A stretch of DNA of 13,899 nucleotides from CAYTSW01 sp964440605 (GCA_964440605.1 CAYTSW010000070.1:1-13899), one strand, 5' to 3'. Positions 6,670 through 13,687 are shown, numbered from the stretch's first letter. The notes: generated by a model from the letters alone, not told the origin. Numbers and translations are program-made.

Positions 6670-9120
6670 ATGATGCGTGAAGTTGCTGCGGCGTCGTTGC
6701 TGGCGATGAGTGTTCCGGTCATCGCGCAGGTGACGGACCGGACTGGGCTGATCGAGCAGGCCCACGGCGTCGCTCGCAACGTGCTGCCCGAAGCGGCCGC
6801 TCGCATCGCTCCGGCGCGCGAGGCGTTGGGGATGAACGAGCGCCCCCTCGCGGTGGGAGGCTCGCTCGACGCGGCCATGGAAGCGGCCGATCGGGTGCAG
6901 GCGTGGGCGCAGGCGATGCGTGCGGCGGGATCATTGAGCGTGACGCTGGGCGTGCCGACGACCTCGCAGCGCGACGACGTGGCGACGGCGGCGTTGGCGT
7001 TGCTCGAGGAGGCAACGGTCGCGGGGCGTGCGCTGGACGAAGCGGTGCCCGCGGCCCAGCGACCGGAGCGGGCAGCACGCGACGGCGAGGCCCTCGATCG
7101 AGCGATCCTCGAGCACGAGGTCGTGCTGCCGCTGACCGCGGCTCGGGCGGCGGTGACGCTCGCGGCGTCGCTGGAGGCGTCGTCCCCTCAATCGGCCCGG
7201 ACACTCGCGCAGTACGCCGAGCGTCTGGCGGGGAGCGTCGATGCGATGTCGGAGTGGTCGGTGGTCGAGCGCGCGCTGGTGCGCGCGTGGGCCAGCGCCA
7301 TGATCGGGGGAGGCGGTCAGGACGCCGCGCTGGCGCGGTCGGCGCGTGAGCGGCTGGACAAAAACGAAGCCATGCGGCGCGCCACGCCGGACCTCGTTGT
7401 GGAGGCTCTGCTGCTGGAAGCGCTGGCGGCGGCGCGTGCCGACGACCTGCCGACGGCCCACGCGCTCATCGACGCGGCGATGCAACGCGCGCCGTTTGTT
7501 GTTGAAGGGCCTGACGGAAAGCGCACCGACTGGTCGCTCGCGTTGCTGGCGGCGGATGTGCGGCATCGAGCCACTCGTGTGGCCCGTGCGCCGTTGGCGG
7601 CGTCGCTCCAGGCATACGAGGCGCTGCTCGATCGCGAGGAGACCACGCAGCCCGACGCGTTGCAGCGAGCCGCGCAGGTGTTCGCGCACGTCCGGCGCGC
7701 GCTGCCCGGGAATGCGAACACGGATCGCCTGCCGCCCATCGCTGCTGTAGCGCAAGCCGACGGCGCGCTCCGGTCGAGGCGTGCGCGCGCGGCGTTTGAA
7801 CTGATCGCGCCCCGCCTCGACGCGCTGCGCGACCGACGCGATGCCGTCGCACGCGAGGGCCTGTACCTGGCCGGCGCGGCGTCGGCAGCGCTGGATCCCG
7901 CGTCGCCCGACACGCTGCGCGCTCTGGCGCGGTTCGCCACCGCGTTCCCCGAAGATCCGCGCACGGACGCGGTGGTCGCGGCCCTGGAGCCGCACGCGGA
8001 TGCCGAGGAGGCCGCGGTGCGGGCCATCGCGCTCGCGGCGCTGCGCGACGCCGGGCGTAGCGCATCGTCGCGCCCGTACGTCGACGGGCTGGCGCGCACG
8101 ATCGCGGAAGCGAGCGACCGGTCGGCACGCGAGGAGGCCCTGGAGCGTGCGGTGCAGGACCTCACGCGCACACAGGGGCAGCGAGGATGGATCGCCGCCG
8201 CGGAGCTGGCCCTGCTCGCGGCGCAGCGCGCGCAGAGCGACGATGAGTTGCGCGCGCACGCGGCTGCTGCGCGACGATTGCTCGAAGAAATTTCAGGCGA
8301 AGCGGACGCAAGCGGTATAGCGGCGCGGCTGCTGCGTGCCCGGGCGACCGTCGCGCTCCACGAGGGCAGGGCCCGCGACGCCGAGGCGACGGCGGACGCG
8401 CTGATTCGCATGGGGGGCGCGGACGACGCCGCCGGTGTGCTGCGGGATGCCCACCGGCTGCGTGCCCTGGCGCGCTTCGAGTTGGGAGAAGACGAGCGAG
8501 CATTGGAGGACCTGCTCACGGCGCGGTCGTACCCGGCGGACGCGGGGCCGCTCGCGCAGGCATTCGCGTTGATGCCGAAAATCGACACCGCGGCGCTGGC
8601 CGAGTCGCGGACGCTCTTCCCCGCCGACCACGCCGACCCGACGCGGTACAAGCGGACGGCGCGGTGGTTGTCGCTGGCGCTTCGCTCGCGCCGGGCGGTG
8701 CAGGAGGAGCACGCCGCGGACGACGCGCGGGATGTGATGGACGTCGCACACGCCCTGGTGCGCGCCGGGCTGTCCGAGCGGGCGTTGACACTGCTCGCGC
8801 CGATGAGAGCGTCGTCGGGCCCGGCGTCGGAAGCGGCGCTCTTGCGGGCGGAGGCGTTGGTGGGCGTGGGCCGCGAGGCCGAGGCGTTCGCGGCCTACCG
8901 CGCAGCGGCCGCGGCCATGGACGCTCTGCAATCACGCGATGACCCGCGGTACTGGCACGCCTGGGCGCGCTTGTGCGAGCTGCTGGCGGCAAACGCGACG
9001 ACGGACGAGCGCAGGCGTCAACTCGAGCGTACGGCGGCGCGCCTGCTGGCGCTCCCGGAAGCCGATGCATTCCCCGAGGCGCGCGGGAAAATCGAGCGGG
9101 CCCGGGCCACTTCGGAGTAG
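6670..9120 (+). CDS. large exported alpha-helical repeat protein, function unknown
   Basis: I do not recognise this 816-residue protein. A signal peptide is likely at residues 1-19 (short basic start, hydrophobic core, cleavage after VIA before Q20). The rest is Ala-, Arg- and Glu-rich and almost wholly amphipathic helix, with TPR-like stretches, for example GREAEAFAAYRAAAAA near 734-749 and an ERALEDLL segment near 610. No enzyme motif, metal site, cohesin/dockerin or membrane anchor is visible, and cysteine is nearly absent. It would act in the periplasm or outside the cell, possibly as a scaffold built of degenerate TPR units. The start ATG 6670 is fixed by the -10 element six bases upstream; a second ATG follows directly. 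Third-position G/C bias supports this frame over the long shadow frames on the opposite strand. It is a single transcription unit; neighbours give no functional hint. Confidence 0.85.
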   Translation: MMREVAAASLLAMSVPVIAQVTDRTGLIEQAHGVARNVLPEAAARIAPAREALGMNERPLAVGGSLDAAMEAADRVQAWAQAMRAAGSLSVTLGVPTTSQRDDVATAALALLEEATVAGRALDEAVPAAQRPERAARDGEALDRAILEHEVVLPLTAARAAVTLAASLEASSPQSARTLAQYAERLAGSVDAMSEWSVVERALVRAWASAMIGGGGQDAALARSARERLDKNEAMRRATPDLVVEALLLEALAAARADDLPTAHALIDAAMQRAPFVVEGPDGKRTDWSLALLAADVRHRATRVARAPLAASLQAYEALLDREETTQPDALQRAAQVFAHVRRALPGNANTDRLPPIAAVAQADGALRSRRARAAFELIAPRLDALRDRRDAVAREGLYLAGAASAALDPASPDTLRALARFATAFPEDPRTDAVVAALEPHADAEEAAVRAIALAALRDAGRSASSRPYVDGLARTIAEASDRSAREEALERAVQDLTRTQGQRGWIAAAELALLAAQRAQSDDELRAHAAAARRLLEEISGEADASGIAARLLRARATVALHEGRARDAEATADALIRMGGADDAAGVLRDAHRLRALARFELGEDERALEDLLTARSYPADAGPLAQAFALMPKIDTAALAESRTLFPADHADPTRYKRTARWLSLALRSRRAVQEEHAADDARDVMDVAHALVRAGLSERALTLLAPMRASSGPASEAALLRAEALVGVGREAEAFAAYRAAAAAMDALQSRDDPRYWHAWARLCELLAANATTDERRRQLERTAARLLALPEADAFPEARGKIERARATSE

Positions 9121-9298
9121 GCGAGCGACCTGCCAACGCCCGGAGCAGTTTGTCTGGCAATCGCGTCATCCAACGCGGTGTGGCGTCCGTACTCGCGGTG
9201 ACATCTTGTCGGAGCGAGCGCACGGGAGTCAGCAGGGCCGCATCGCCGCGGCCGGCGTTCGCGTTGGGAATCCCATCTCATGCCGTCAGTGAACGGCT

Positions 9299-9333
9299 CA
9301 CCGATCGCGCCGCGTGCGACTGCGCGATCGGTG
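9299..9333 (+). promoter_or_regulatory. strong leader hairpin before the DUF4394/RskA gene
   Basis: CACCGATCGCGC (9299-9310) and GCGCGATCGGTG (9322-9333) are perfect inverted 12-base arms around an 11-base loop. The right arm ends five bases before the AGGAG ribosome binding site at 9339, so a folded leader would place the site just outside the stem. No T tract follows, so it is not a classical terminator. It may stabilise the leader, gate translation or be a protein-binding site. Confidence 0.55.
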
Positions 9334-9338
9334 CAAAC

Positions 9339-9343
9339 AGGAG
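9339..9343 (+). promoter_or_regulatory. Shine-Dalgarno deciding the start at 9352
   Basis: AGGAG lies eight bases before ATG 9352. The frame is open upstream to 9280, but this site and the signal peptide that starts at 9352 favour the shorter protein. Confidence 0.7.
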
Positions 9344-9351
9344 CAGAGAGC

Positions 9352-10563
9352 ATGCTGAGTGATACAACGAGAGTCGTCATCCTCTTGGGCGCCATCGGCG
9401 CGACAGTGGCCTGCAGTCCCGAGGCAAGAGCGGAGGTCGCATACGGGGTGACGGAAAACCAGACGCTCATCCGTTTCGACACTTCCGATCCGTCGGCCGT
9501 GCTGGGCGGCTCGGCTATCTCGGGGTTGCAGGCGAACGAGGCCATCCTCGGCATCGACTTTCGCCCCGCGACGGGAGAGTTGTACGGGCTCGGGAGCTTC
9601 AACAACCTCTACACGATCGACGTGAGCAGCGGCTCGGCATCGCTGGTCGGCCACGGTGAATTCACGCCGTCGCTGAACGGTTCACGCTTCGGCTTCGACT
9701 TCAACCCAACGATCGACCGCATCCGCATTGTGAGCGAGGTGGATCAGAACCTCGTGCCCAACCCGAACGACGGCACATCGACAGGCGTCACCGATCTGTT
9801 CTACGCCGCGGGCGACATGAACGAGGGCGTGGATCCGAACGTCACGGGCTCGGGATACACGAACAGCTTCGCGGGCGCAACGAGCACGCAGCTCTACGGC
9901 ATCGACACGGGGCTGCGCGAACGTCTGACGCGGAACGAGCGCCTGCTCGCGGATGCACGAGCGCACAACGAATCGTTGGGCGAGCGGCTCTCGGACACCG
10001 AGCGACGGTTCGCGCAGGCGGACCGGCAACGCATCGAGCTTGCCGAGCGCTTGGCCAGCGCGACTCGCGATCTCGAAGAGTCTCAGTTGCAGATCGCCCG
10101 ATTGACCCAGCCGCGGAATCCGCAAGAGCTGCAGCAGAACCGGCGCAAGCTGGTCGAGCTGGCGGACACCACGGTGACCGAGTGGCTGCCGTTCGCGCTG
10201 GGGCCCGACGAGCCGGCCGAGCAGCAGGGCCAGGTTACGGGCGACGTGGTGTGGAACGATCGTCTGGAGACGGGTTACTTGAGGTTCATCGGGCTCAACC
10301 CGAATGACCCCGACGTGGAGCAGTACCAGGTGTGGGTGATCGACGAGCGGGGGATGGAGCAGAAAGTCTCGGGCGGCGTGTTCGACGTGACCGACGAGGG
10401 CGAGATCATCGTGCCCGTCGAGCCGGGCATCGACGTGGGCCGCGTGGCGCTGTTCGCGGTGACGGTGGAGAACCCGGGCGGGACGTGGGTGCCGGACCTG
10501 TCGCGGCGGGTGGTGGTGGCGCCGCGCGCGGAGCCGGGCGAGGACGGCGCGGGCGAGGAGTGA
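9352..10563 (+). CDS. exported chimera: DUF4394 half-domain, coiled coil, RskA-like domain
   Basis: A 403-residue protein made of parts normally found apart. Residues 1-27 are a signal peptide (hydrophobic core VVILLGAIGATVA, cleavage after ARA). Residues about 28-187 are the N-terminal part of a DUF4394 domain, a secreted beta-propeller-like family, with its hallmarks LLGIDFRPATG-like, ELYGLGS, FGFDFNPTIDRIR, YTNSFAGATSTQLYGID. The domain breaks off at about residue 187 and a charged heptad-like coiled coil follows (188-260). Residues about 274-392 resemble the C-terminal domain of anti-sigma-K factor RskA (GDVVWNDRLETGYLRFIGL, YQVWVIDERG, GVFDV, FAVTVENPGGT). The usual anti-sigma N-terminal domain and membrane helix are missing. 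The join is in frame and base composition does not change visibly. It could be a real fusion after a deletion or an assembly artefact. Sigma-factor binding is not expected without the N-terminal domain. Confidence 0.8.
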   Translation: MLSDTTRVVILLGAIGATVACSPEARAEVAYGVTENQTLIRFDTSDPSAVLGGSAISGLQANEAILGIDFRPATGELYGLGSFNNLYTIDVSSGSASLVGHGEFTPSLNGSRFGFDFNPTIDRIRIVSEVDQNLVPNPNDGTSTGVTDLFYAAGDMNEGVDPNVTGSGYTNSFAGATSTQLYGIDTGLRERLTRNERLLADARAHNESLGERLSDTERRFAQADRQRIELAERLASATRDLEESQLQIARLTQPRNPQELQQNRRKLVELADTTVTEWLPFALGPDEPAEQQGQVTGDVVWNDRLETGYLRFIGLNPNDPDVEQYQVWVIDERGMEQKVSGGVFDVTDEGEIIVPVEPGIDVGRVALFAVTVENPGGTWVPDLSRRVVVAPRAEPGEDGAGEE

Positions 10564-10585
10564 GTCCTCGGGGCGCGGGCGCCTG

Positions 10586-10906
10586 ATGAAACGAGCAGCC
10601 CTCGGCATTGTCGGGGCGATGAGCACCTCGATCGCCGCCCACGCTCTCTCCGGTCCGACGCTTCGGCTGGCGCGGGCGTATGCCCCGACGACCCCGACGA
10701 CGACGTCGTTCTCCAACGCGGCCGCTTCGCGGATCGATCGCCTGGAGGCGGGTCGCGTAGACGGGGGGGCGTCGTTCACCGCCGAGGAGCCGCGGAGCGT
10801 GCTGGACGAGGCGCGGCAGGTGCTGCGGCTGTACGCGCTGCCGGGAAATGCGAATGCCGCGGCAACGGGAGTGGCGGCGGGGCGGTTGCTCGACGTCAGG
10901 GGCTGA
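10586..10906 (+). CDS. small exported hypothetical protein
   Basis: A 106-residue frame with good third-position G/C bias, beginning 22 bases after the stop of the chimeric gene and so perhaps co-transcribed with it. A signal peptide is plausible: MKR, hydrophobic residues to about 18, cleavage after A-H-A20. The mature part is short and Ala/Arg-rich with no motif I recognise (RIDRLEAGRVDGG, RSVLDEARQVLRLYALPG). No Shine-Dalgarno is obvious. It is a believable but unconfirmed gene; the signal-like N terminus and clean spacing are the main support. A secretion-competent planctomycete-specific small protein is the best description. Confidence 0.5.
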   Translation: MKRAALGIVGAMSTSIAAHALSGPTLRLARAYAPTTPTTTSFSNAAASRIDRLEAGRVDGGASFTAEEPRSVLDEARQVLRLYALPGNANAAATGVAAGRLLDVRG

Positions 10907-10916
10907 CCGCTTGATT

Positions 10917-11037
10917 GGTGCCACGGCTTGTCTCGCAAGCCGTGCTCCCTGACGCAAGCACGGAGCGGTCGCTCCCGTTTCATTGCTGACCGAAGCATGG
11001 GAGCACGGGTTCCCGCTGCGCGGTTGCCCCGTGGCAC
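10917..11037. repeat. 120-base repeat-like element bounded by inverted GTGCCACGG
   Basis: GTGCCACGG (10918-10926) and its reverse complement CCGTGGCAC (11029-11037) bound a block with several hairpins. These are CACGGCTTG/CAAGCCGTG (10922-10944, 5-base loop), GGAGC/GCTCC (10962-10975, loop GGTC, then CGTTTCATT) and a short GGGA/TCCC pair near 11000-11013. The left end shares GGTGCCACGG and a CTTG-containing hairpin with the element at 12181-12220, suggesting a dispersed REP/REPIN-type family. The second hairpin could also terminate the 10586 gene. It ends 31 bases before holB. Confidence 0.5.
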
Positions 11038-11056
11038 GTGATCTTCGCTTTCGTCA

Positions 11057-11062
11057 TACCCT
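11057..11062 (+). promoter_or_regulatory. -10 hexamer for a leaderless holB transcript
   Basis: TACCCT is followed by exactly six bases (CTGCGC) and then ATG at 11069. There is no Shine-Dalgarno and no clear -35. The geometry is identical to that at lysR, the 816-residue protein and GNAT. Confidence 0.6.
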
Positions 11063-11068
11063 CTGCGC

Positions 11069-12172
11069 ATGGTGGAGCCGGTGCCTTTTCTCGATGACGT
11101 CTTGGGTCAGGGTCGGGCGGTCGGTCTGTTGCGGTCGGCGCTCTCGTCGAACCGCGTGCATCACGCGTGGGTGTTCGCGGGGCCGCGGGGCGTGGGCAAG
11201 CGCACGGCGGCGGTGGCATTCGCCGCGCTCCTGCTGGACCCGACGCTCGAGCCCGACCTGATGGGCAACCTCGCGCTCGACCCGGAGAGCCGGACGCGGC
11301 AACTGATGGCGGCGGGAGCGCATCCGGACTTTCAGGTCGTGACCAAGGAGCTGGCCTCGGTCAGCGCTGATGCGCAGGTGCGGGCGGGCAAGCAGATGAC
11401 GATCCCGAAGCAGGTGCTCGTCGAGCGGCTGATCGAGCCGGCGCACCTGGCGGGTTCGGACGCGTCCAAGGGGGCGCGGGCGCGCAAGGTGTTCATCGTC
11501 GACGATGCGGAGCTCATGGGCCCGCCCTACGGCAACAACCCGGCGCAGAACGCGCTGCTCAAGACGCTCGAGGAGCCGCCGGCGGGGTGCGTGATCATCC
11601 TGGTGACGTCGCAGGAGGATCGGCTGCTGCCGACGATCCGCAGCCGCTGCCAGCGTGTCGCGTTCACGCGTCTGAGCGACGAGCACATGGACGCGTGGAA
11701 GGCGCGTGCGAAGCTGGACCTCTCGGGCGAGGCGTGGGCGTTTGTGAAGCGCTTCGCCGAGGGCTCGCCCGGGATGGCGACGACGGCGGTGGAGACGGGG
11801 CTGGCCGAGTGGGCGCGGATCATGGAGCCGCGGCTAGACGCACTGGTGCGCGGGCGCTTCGACGCCGACTTCGGCAAGGCGGCGCACGACCTGGCCGACG
11901 GGTGGGCCAAGGAGCGCGTCAAGCGGCTGAGCAAGCTCGAAGGCGTGAACCCGTCGAAGGAGTCGGCCAACCGTGAGGCGCAGGAGCTGCTGGTGCGGCT
12001 GCTGGGCCAACGCCTGCGCGCCCATCTGCGCACCGCTGCGGCGGAAGGGGGCGACGTCGTCGCGGCGGCCCAGCGGATTGATTTGCTGGCGCGGGCGGAG
12101 CAGCAGGTGGGGGCGCGCGTGCCGATGGAGTTCGCGATGGACGTGTTTGGGGGGACCGTGGCGGCGGGGTGA
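11069..12172 (+). CDS. holB: DNA polymerase III delta' subunit (clamp loader)
   Basis: A 367-residue AAA+ clamp-loader subunit; with tau/gamma and delta it opens the beta sliding clamp and loads it on primed DNA. Visible signatures are the opening FLDDVLGQGRAVGLLRSAL, the helix HHAWVFAGPRGVGKRT with P-loop at 38-45, KVFIVDDAELM (Walker-B-like), NALLKTLEEPPAGCVIILVT, and the SRC motif at S192-R-C194 (the arginine-finger region) in LPTIRSRCQRV. Two points deviate from the common pattern. The P-loop ends GK-R rather than GK-S/T, and the zinc-binding cysteine cluster found after helix 2 in E. coli delta' is absent; the only cysteines are in GCV and SRC. The C-terminal third is helical and diverged. 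The gene is alone; it converges with the GNAT gene across a hairpin. The gamma/tau subunit (DnaX) is the main alternative, but length and lack of zinc and C-terminal domains favour delta'. Confidence 0.88.
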   Translation: MVEPVPFLDDVLGQGRAVGLLRSALSSNRVHHAWVFAGPRGVGKRTAAVAFAALLLDPTLEPDLMGNLALDPESRTRQLMAAGAHPDFQVVTKELASVSADAQVRAGKQMTIPKQVLVERLIEPAHLAGSDASKGARARKVFIVDDAELMGPPYGNNPAQNALLKTLEEPPAGCVIILVTSQEDRLLPTIRSRCQRVAFTRLSDEHMDAWKARAKLDLSGEAWAFVKRFAEGSPGMATTAVETGLAEWARIMEPRLDALVRGRFDADFGKAAHDLADGWAKERVKRLSKLEGVNPSKESANREAQELLVRLLGQRLRAHLRTAAAEGGDVVAAAQRIDLLARAEQQVGARVPMEFAMDVFGGTVAAG

Positions 12173-12180
12173 CCATCAAC

Positions 12181-12220
12181 GGTGCCACGGGTTGCTTGCA
12201 GCCCGCGCTTCACCGGCACC
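12181..12220. terminator. nested hairpin between convergent holB and GNAT genes
   Basis: The outer arms GGTGCC (12181-12186) and GGCACC (12215-12220) enclose an inner stem CGGGTTG/CAGCCCG (12188-12194 and 12199-12205, one G-T pair) with loop CTTG. It fills nearly all of the 50-base gap between the stops at 12172 and 12223, so it is well placed to end both transcripts, although no T tract is present. The left half resembles the start of the element at 10917. Confidence 0.5.
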
Positions 12221-12222
12221 CG

Positions 12223-12732
12223 TCACCCCAGCATCCGTTGCAGAAACAGCACGTCGTGCCACGCGTTGAACTTGCGGCCGACTTCGCGGAAGCGGCCGAC
12301 CTCCTCGAAACCAAGCGCCCGGTGGAAGGCCACCGACGGGTCATTCGGCAGTGTGACGCCGGCGATGGCGGCGTGGAAGTCGCGGGCTGCGAGTTGGTCG
12401 AGGAGTTGGGTGTAGAGGGCGCGGCCCACGCCGCGGCGGTGGGCGTGGTCGTGCACGTAGAGCGCGACTTCGGCGGTGTGGGCGTAGGCGTCGCGGGTGC
12501 GCCAGGGGGCGGCTCGGGCGAAGCCGAGGAACTTTTCAGTCGCGCGGTCGAGGCCGGTGAGCCAGGGGTAGTGCTCGGCGGCGGCTCGACGCGCGCGGGC
12601 GACGTCGTCGGGCGTTTCCTCTCGGAAGCCGAAGTGAACGGTCGTGGCGCGGATGTAGCGGTTGATGAGCGAAGCGATGGCGGCGTGGTCGTCGGGAATG
12701 GTGGGGCGGATGATGACCGGAGCGGACTCCAT
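12223..12732 (-). CDS. GNAT acetyltransferase, phosphinothricin/methionine-sulfone type
   Basis: A 169-residue protein matching the PAT/MnaT (YncA-like) branch of GNAT enzymes, which transfer acetyl from acetyl-CoA to the amino group of phosphinothricin, methionine sulfone or related amino-acid analogues. The acetyl-CoA pyrophosphate loop is RRGVGRAL (99-106) after the strand AEVALYVH. The C-terminal block PSVAFHRALGFEEVGRFREVGRKFNAWHDVLFLQRML is the family's hallmark (shown in part: SVAFHRALGFEEVG, FREVGRKFNAWHDV). APWRTRDAYAHT fits the usual segment before motif A. Its natural substrate cannot be told from sequence, so no gene symbol is given. Start ATG 12732 has a TAGCCT -10 six bases upstream and no Shine-Dalgarno. 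The gene is divergent from the DsrE gene (74 bases) and convergent with holB. Confidence 0.93.
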   Translation of the reverse strand: MESAPVIIRPTIPDDHAAIASLINRYIRATTVHFGFREETPDDVARARRAAAEHYPWLTGLDRATEKFLGFARAAPWRTRDAYAHTAEVALYVHDHAHRRGVGRALYTQLLDQLAARDFHAAIAGVTLPNDPSVAFHRALGFEEVGRFREVGRKFNAWHDVLFLQRMLG

Positions 12733-12738
12733 GGCGTG

Positions 12739-12744
12739 AGGCTA
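12739..12744 (-). promoter_or_regulatory. -10 hexamer for a leaderless GNAT transcript
   Basis: Read on the minus strand, TAGCCT is followed by exactly six bases (CACGCC) and then ATG (12732 downwards). It is the only minus-strand member of the four-gene pattern, which argues against a plus-strand composition artefact. Confidence 0.6.
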
Positions 12745-12764
12745 GCGGGAGATTGGGGCGGGGC

Positions 12765-12773
12765 TGCTAGAAT
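12765..12773 (+). promoter_or_regulatory. extended -10 promoter of the DsrE gene
   Basis: TGC-TAGAAT is an extended -10 element (TGn followed by a 5/6 match to TATAAT). Transcription would start near 12780, leaving a leader of about 27 bases that contains GGAAGGA (12793-12799) seven bases before ATG 12807. This is a conventional leader, unlike the leaderless genes. It is divergent from the GNAT promoter, the two -10 boxes being 23 bases apart. Confidence 0.6.
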
Positions 12774-12806
12774 GAGCGAGCCGCGCGTGTACGGAAGGAC
12801 CGAGTG

Positions 12807-13304
12807 ATGAGCGATCAGCAGCAGCGTGAAGAGGGCCGGGCGAGCGGGATGGACCGGCGGGCGATGCTCGGCATGGCGGCGATGGGCGTCGGCGGGCTCG
12901 CGGCCGGGGCAATGGCCCAGACGGGGCGGGCCGGGATGCGGGCCGCGGACGGCGGGTCGGAGGGGTCGAACGAGCTGGTCGTCCTGTGGACGAGCGCCGA
13001 CCCGGATGTCGCCGAGCGCATGGGGCTGATGTACACCCACGCCGCCATGCGTAACAAGTGGTTCGAGAAGGTGCGCCTGCTGGTGTGGGGTCCGGCGCAG
13101 CGGACGCTGGTGGGCGACAAGGACCTGCGCGAGAAGGTGCGGCTCATGGAGGAGGAAGGCGTCCGCTTGCAGGCCTGTCTGGCGTGCGCCGACAGCTACG
13201 GCATCGCCGAAGACCTGCGCGAAGCGGGCTTCGAGGTCATCTACATGGGCGAGCCGCTGACCGGCTTCCTGAAGAACCCGGAAGTGGCGGTGCTGACGGT
13301 CTGA
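12807..13304 (+). CDS. exported DsrE-family protein with a Tat-like signal
   Basis: A 165-residue protein. Residues 1-37 look like a twin-arginine signal: M-D-R17-R18-A-M-L, then a weakly hydrophobic Gly/Ala/Met core and AMA before Q38. The mature part is a DsrE/DsrF-like alpha/beta domain: ELVVLWTSADPDVAER, VRLLVWGPAQRTL, DLREKVRLMEEEGVRLQACLACADSYG, FEVIYMGEPLTGF. The conserved cysteine region is a CxxC, C124-L-A-C127. DsrE-fold proteins often carry or relay sulfur on such a cysteine, usually in the cytoplasm; export is less usual and would place it in the periplasm. ATG 12807 is preferred over GTG 12804 because GGAAGGA is well spaced. The last strand GFLKNPEVAVLTV is intact. No Dsr, Tus or sulfur-oxidation gene is nearby, so the partner is unknown. 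Confidence 0.85.
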   Translation: MSDQQQREEGRASGMDRRAMLGMAAMGVGGLAAGAMAQTGRAGMRAADGGSEGSNELVVLWTSADPDVAERMGLMYTHAAMRNKWFEKVRLLVWGPAQRTLVGDKDLREKVRLMEEEGVRLQACLACADSYGIAEDLREAGFEVIYMGEPLTGFLKNPEVAVLTV

Positions 13305-13366
13305 ACGGGACTCGGCGGGGCGGTCGTTGCAGCGGCGGGCGGCGCTGAGCCGATGCTCTGGTTGCG

Positions 13367-13687
13367 ATGACGTCTCGGGCGCTGGTGATTTCGGATGGCG
13401 GGTTGGCGAGCGCGGTCGCCACGTTCATGGAGGGGGAGCGTGGCGGCGGGGTGCTGTACGTGCCGGCGGACACGGCGGAACTCTTCCCGAACATCGGGGC
13501 GGCGCAGCGCGACGCGGTGTTGGAGGTGGTGCGGGAGCAGGCGGCGCTGCTGGCCGGGGCGATGGAAGTAGTGGAGGGGCCGGCCGTGGCGGAGAACGAG
13601 GCGATGAAGGCGAGCCGAGCGCTGCTGGAGGCGGTGGCGCGGGCGGTGGGTGTCGGTGGTGCGCGAGTCGCGGGTGCTGTCCGGTAA
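13367..13687 (+). CDS. QueC/ExsB-like PP-loop protein, N-terminal part, interrupted
   Basis: The 106-residue frame starts ALVISDGGLASAVATF, which resembles the PP-loop (SGGLDS) of QueC/ExsB-type ATP-pyrophosphatases but with A in place of the aspartate. The frame ends at a TAA (13685-13687), yet codon usage suggests the true frame changes around 13640-13655 in a G-rich run. The frame shifted by one base is open from there to the gap at 13702 with G/C at most third positions, and is in phase with the conserved C-terminal part after the gap. So this is probably one gene broken by a sequencing or assembly indel, or a real pseudogene. It lies 62 bases after the DsrE gene. The family call is tentative; 7-cyano-7-deazaguanine synthesis is not claimed because the PP-loop is degenerate. 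Confidence 0.5.
   Translation: MTSRALVISDGGLASAVATFMEGERGGGVLYVPADTAELFPNIGAAQRDAVLEVVREQAALLAGAMEVVEGPAVAENEAMKASRALLEAVARAVGVGGARVAGAVR

Noticed and set aside
9280..9351. 24-residue upstream extension of the chimeric protein
   Set aside because: It would place the leader hairpin inside the coding region and precede a good signal peptide; AGGAG before ATG 9352 fits better.
9682..11070. 462-codon minus-strand frame across the chimeric gene and its downstream neighbour
   Set aside because: It runs through clear plus-strand domains and a hairpin element, and its translation has no recognisable motif.
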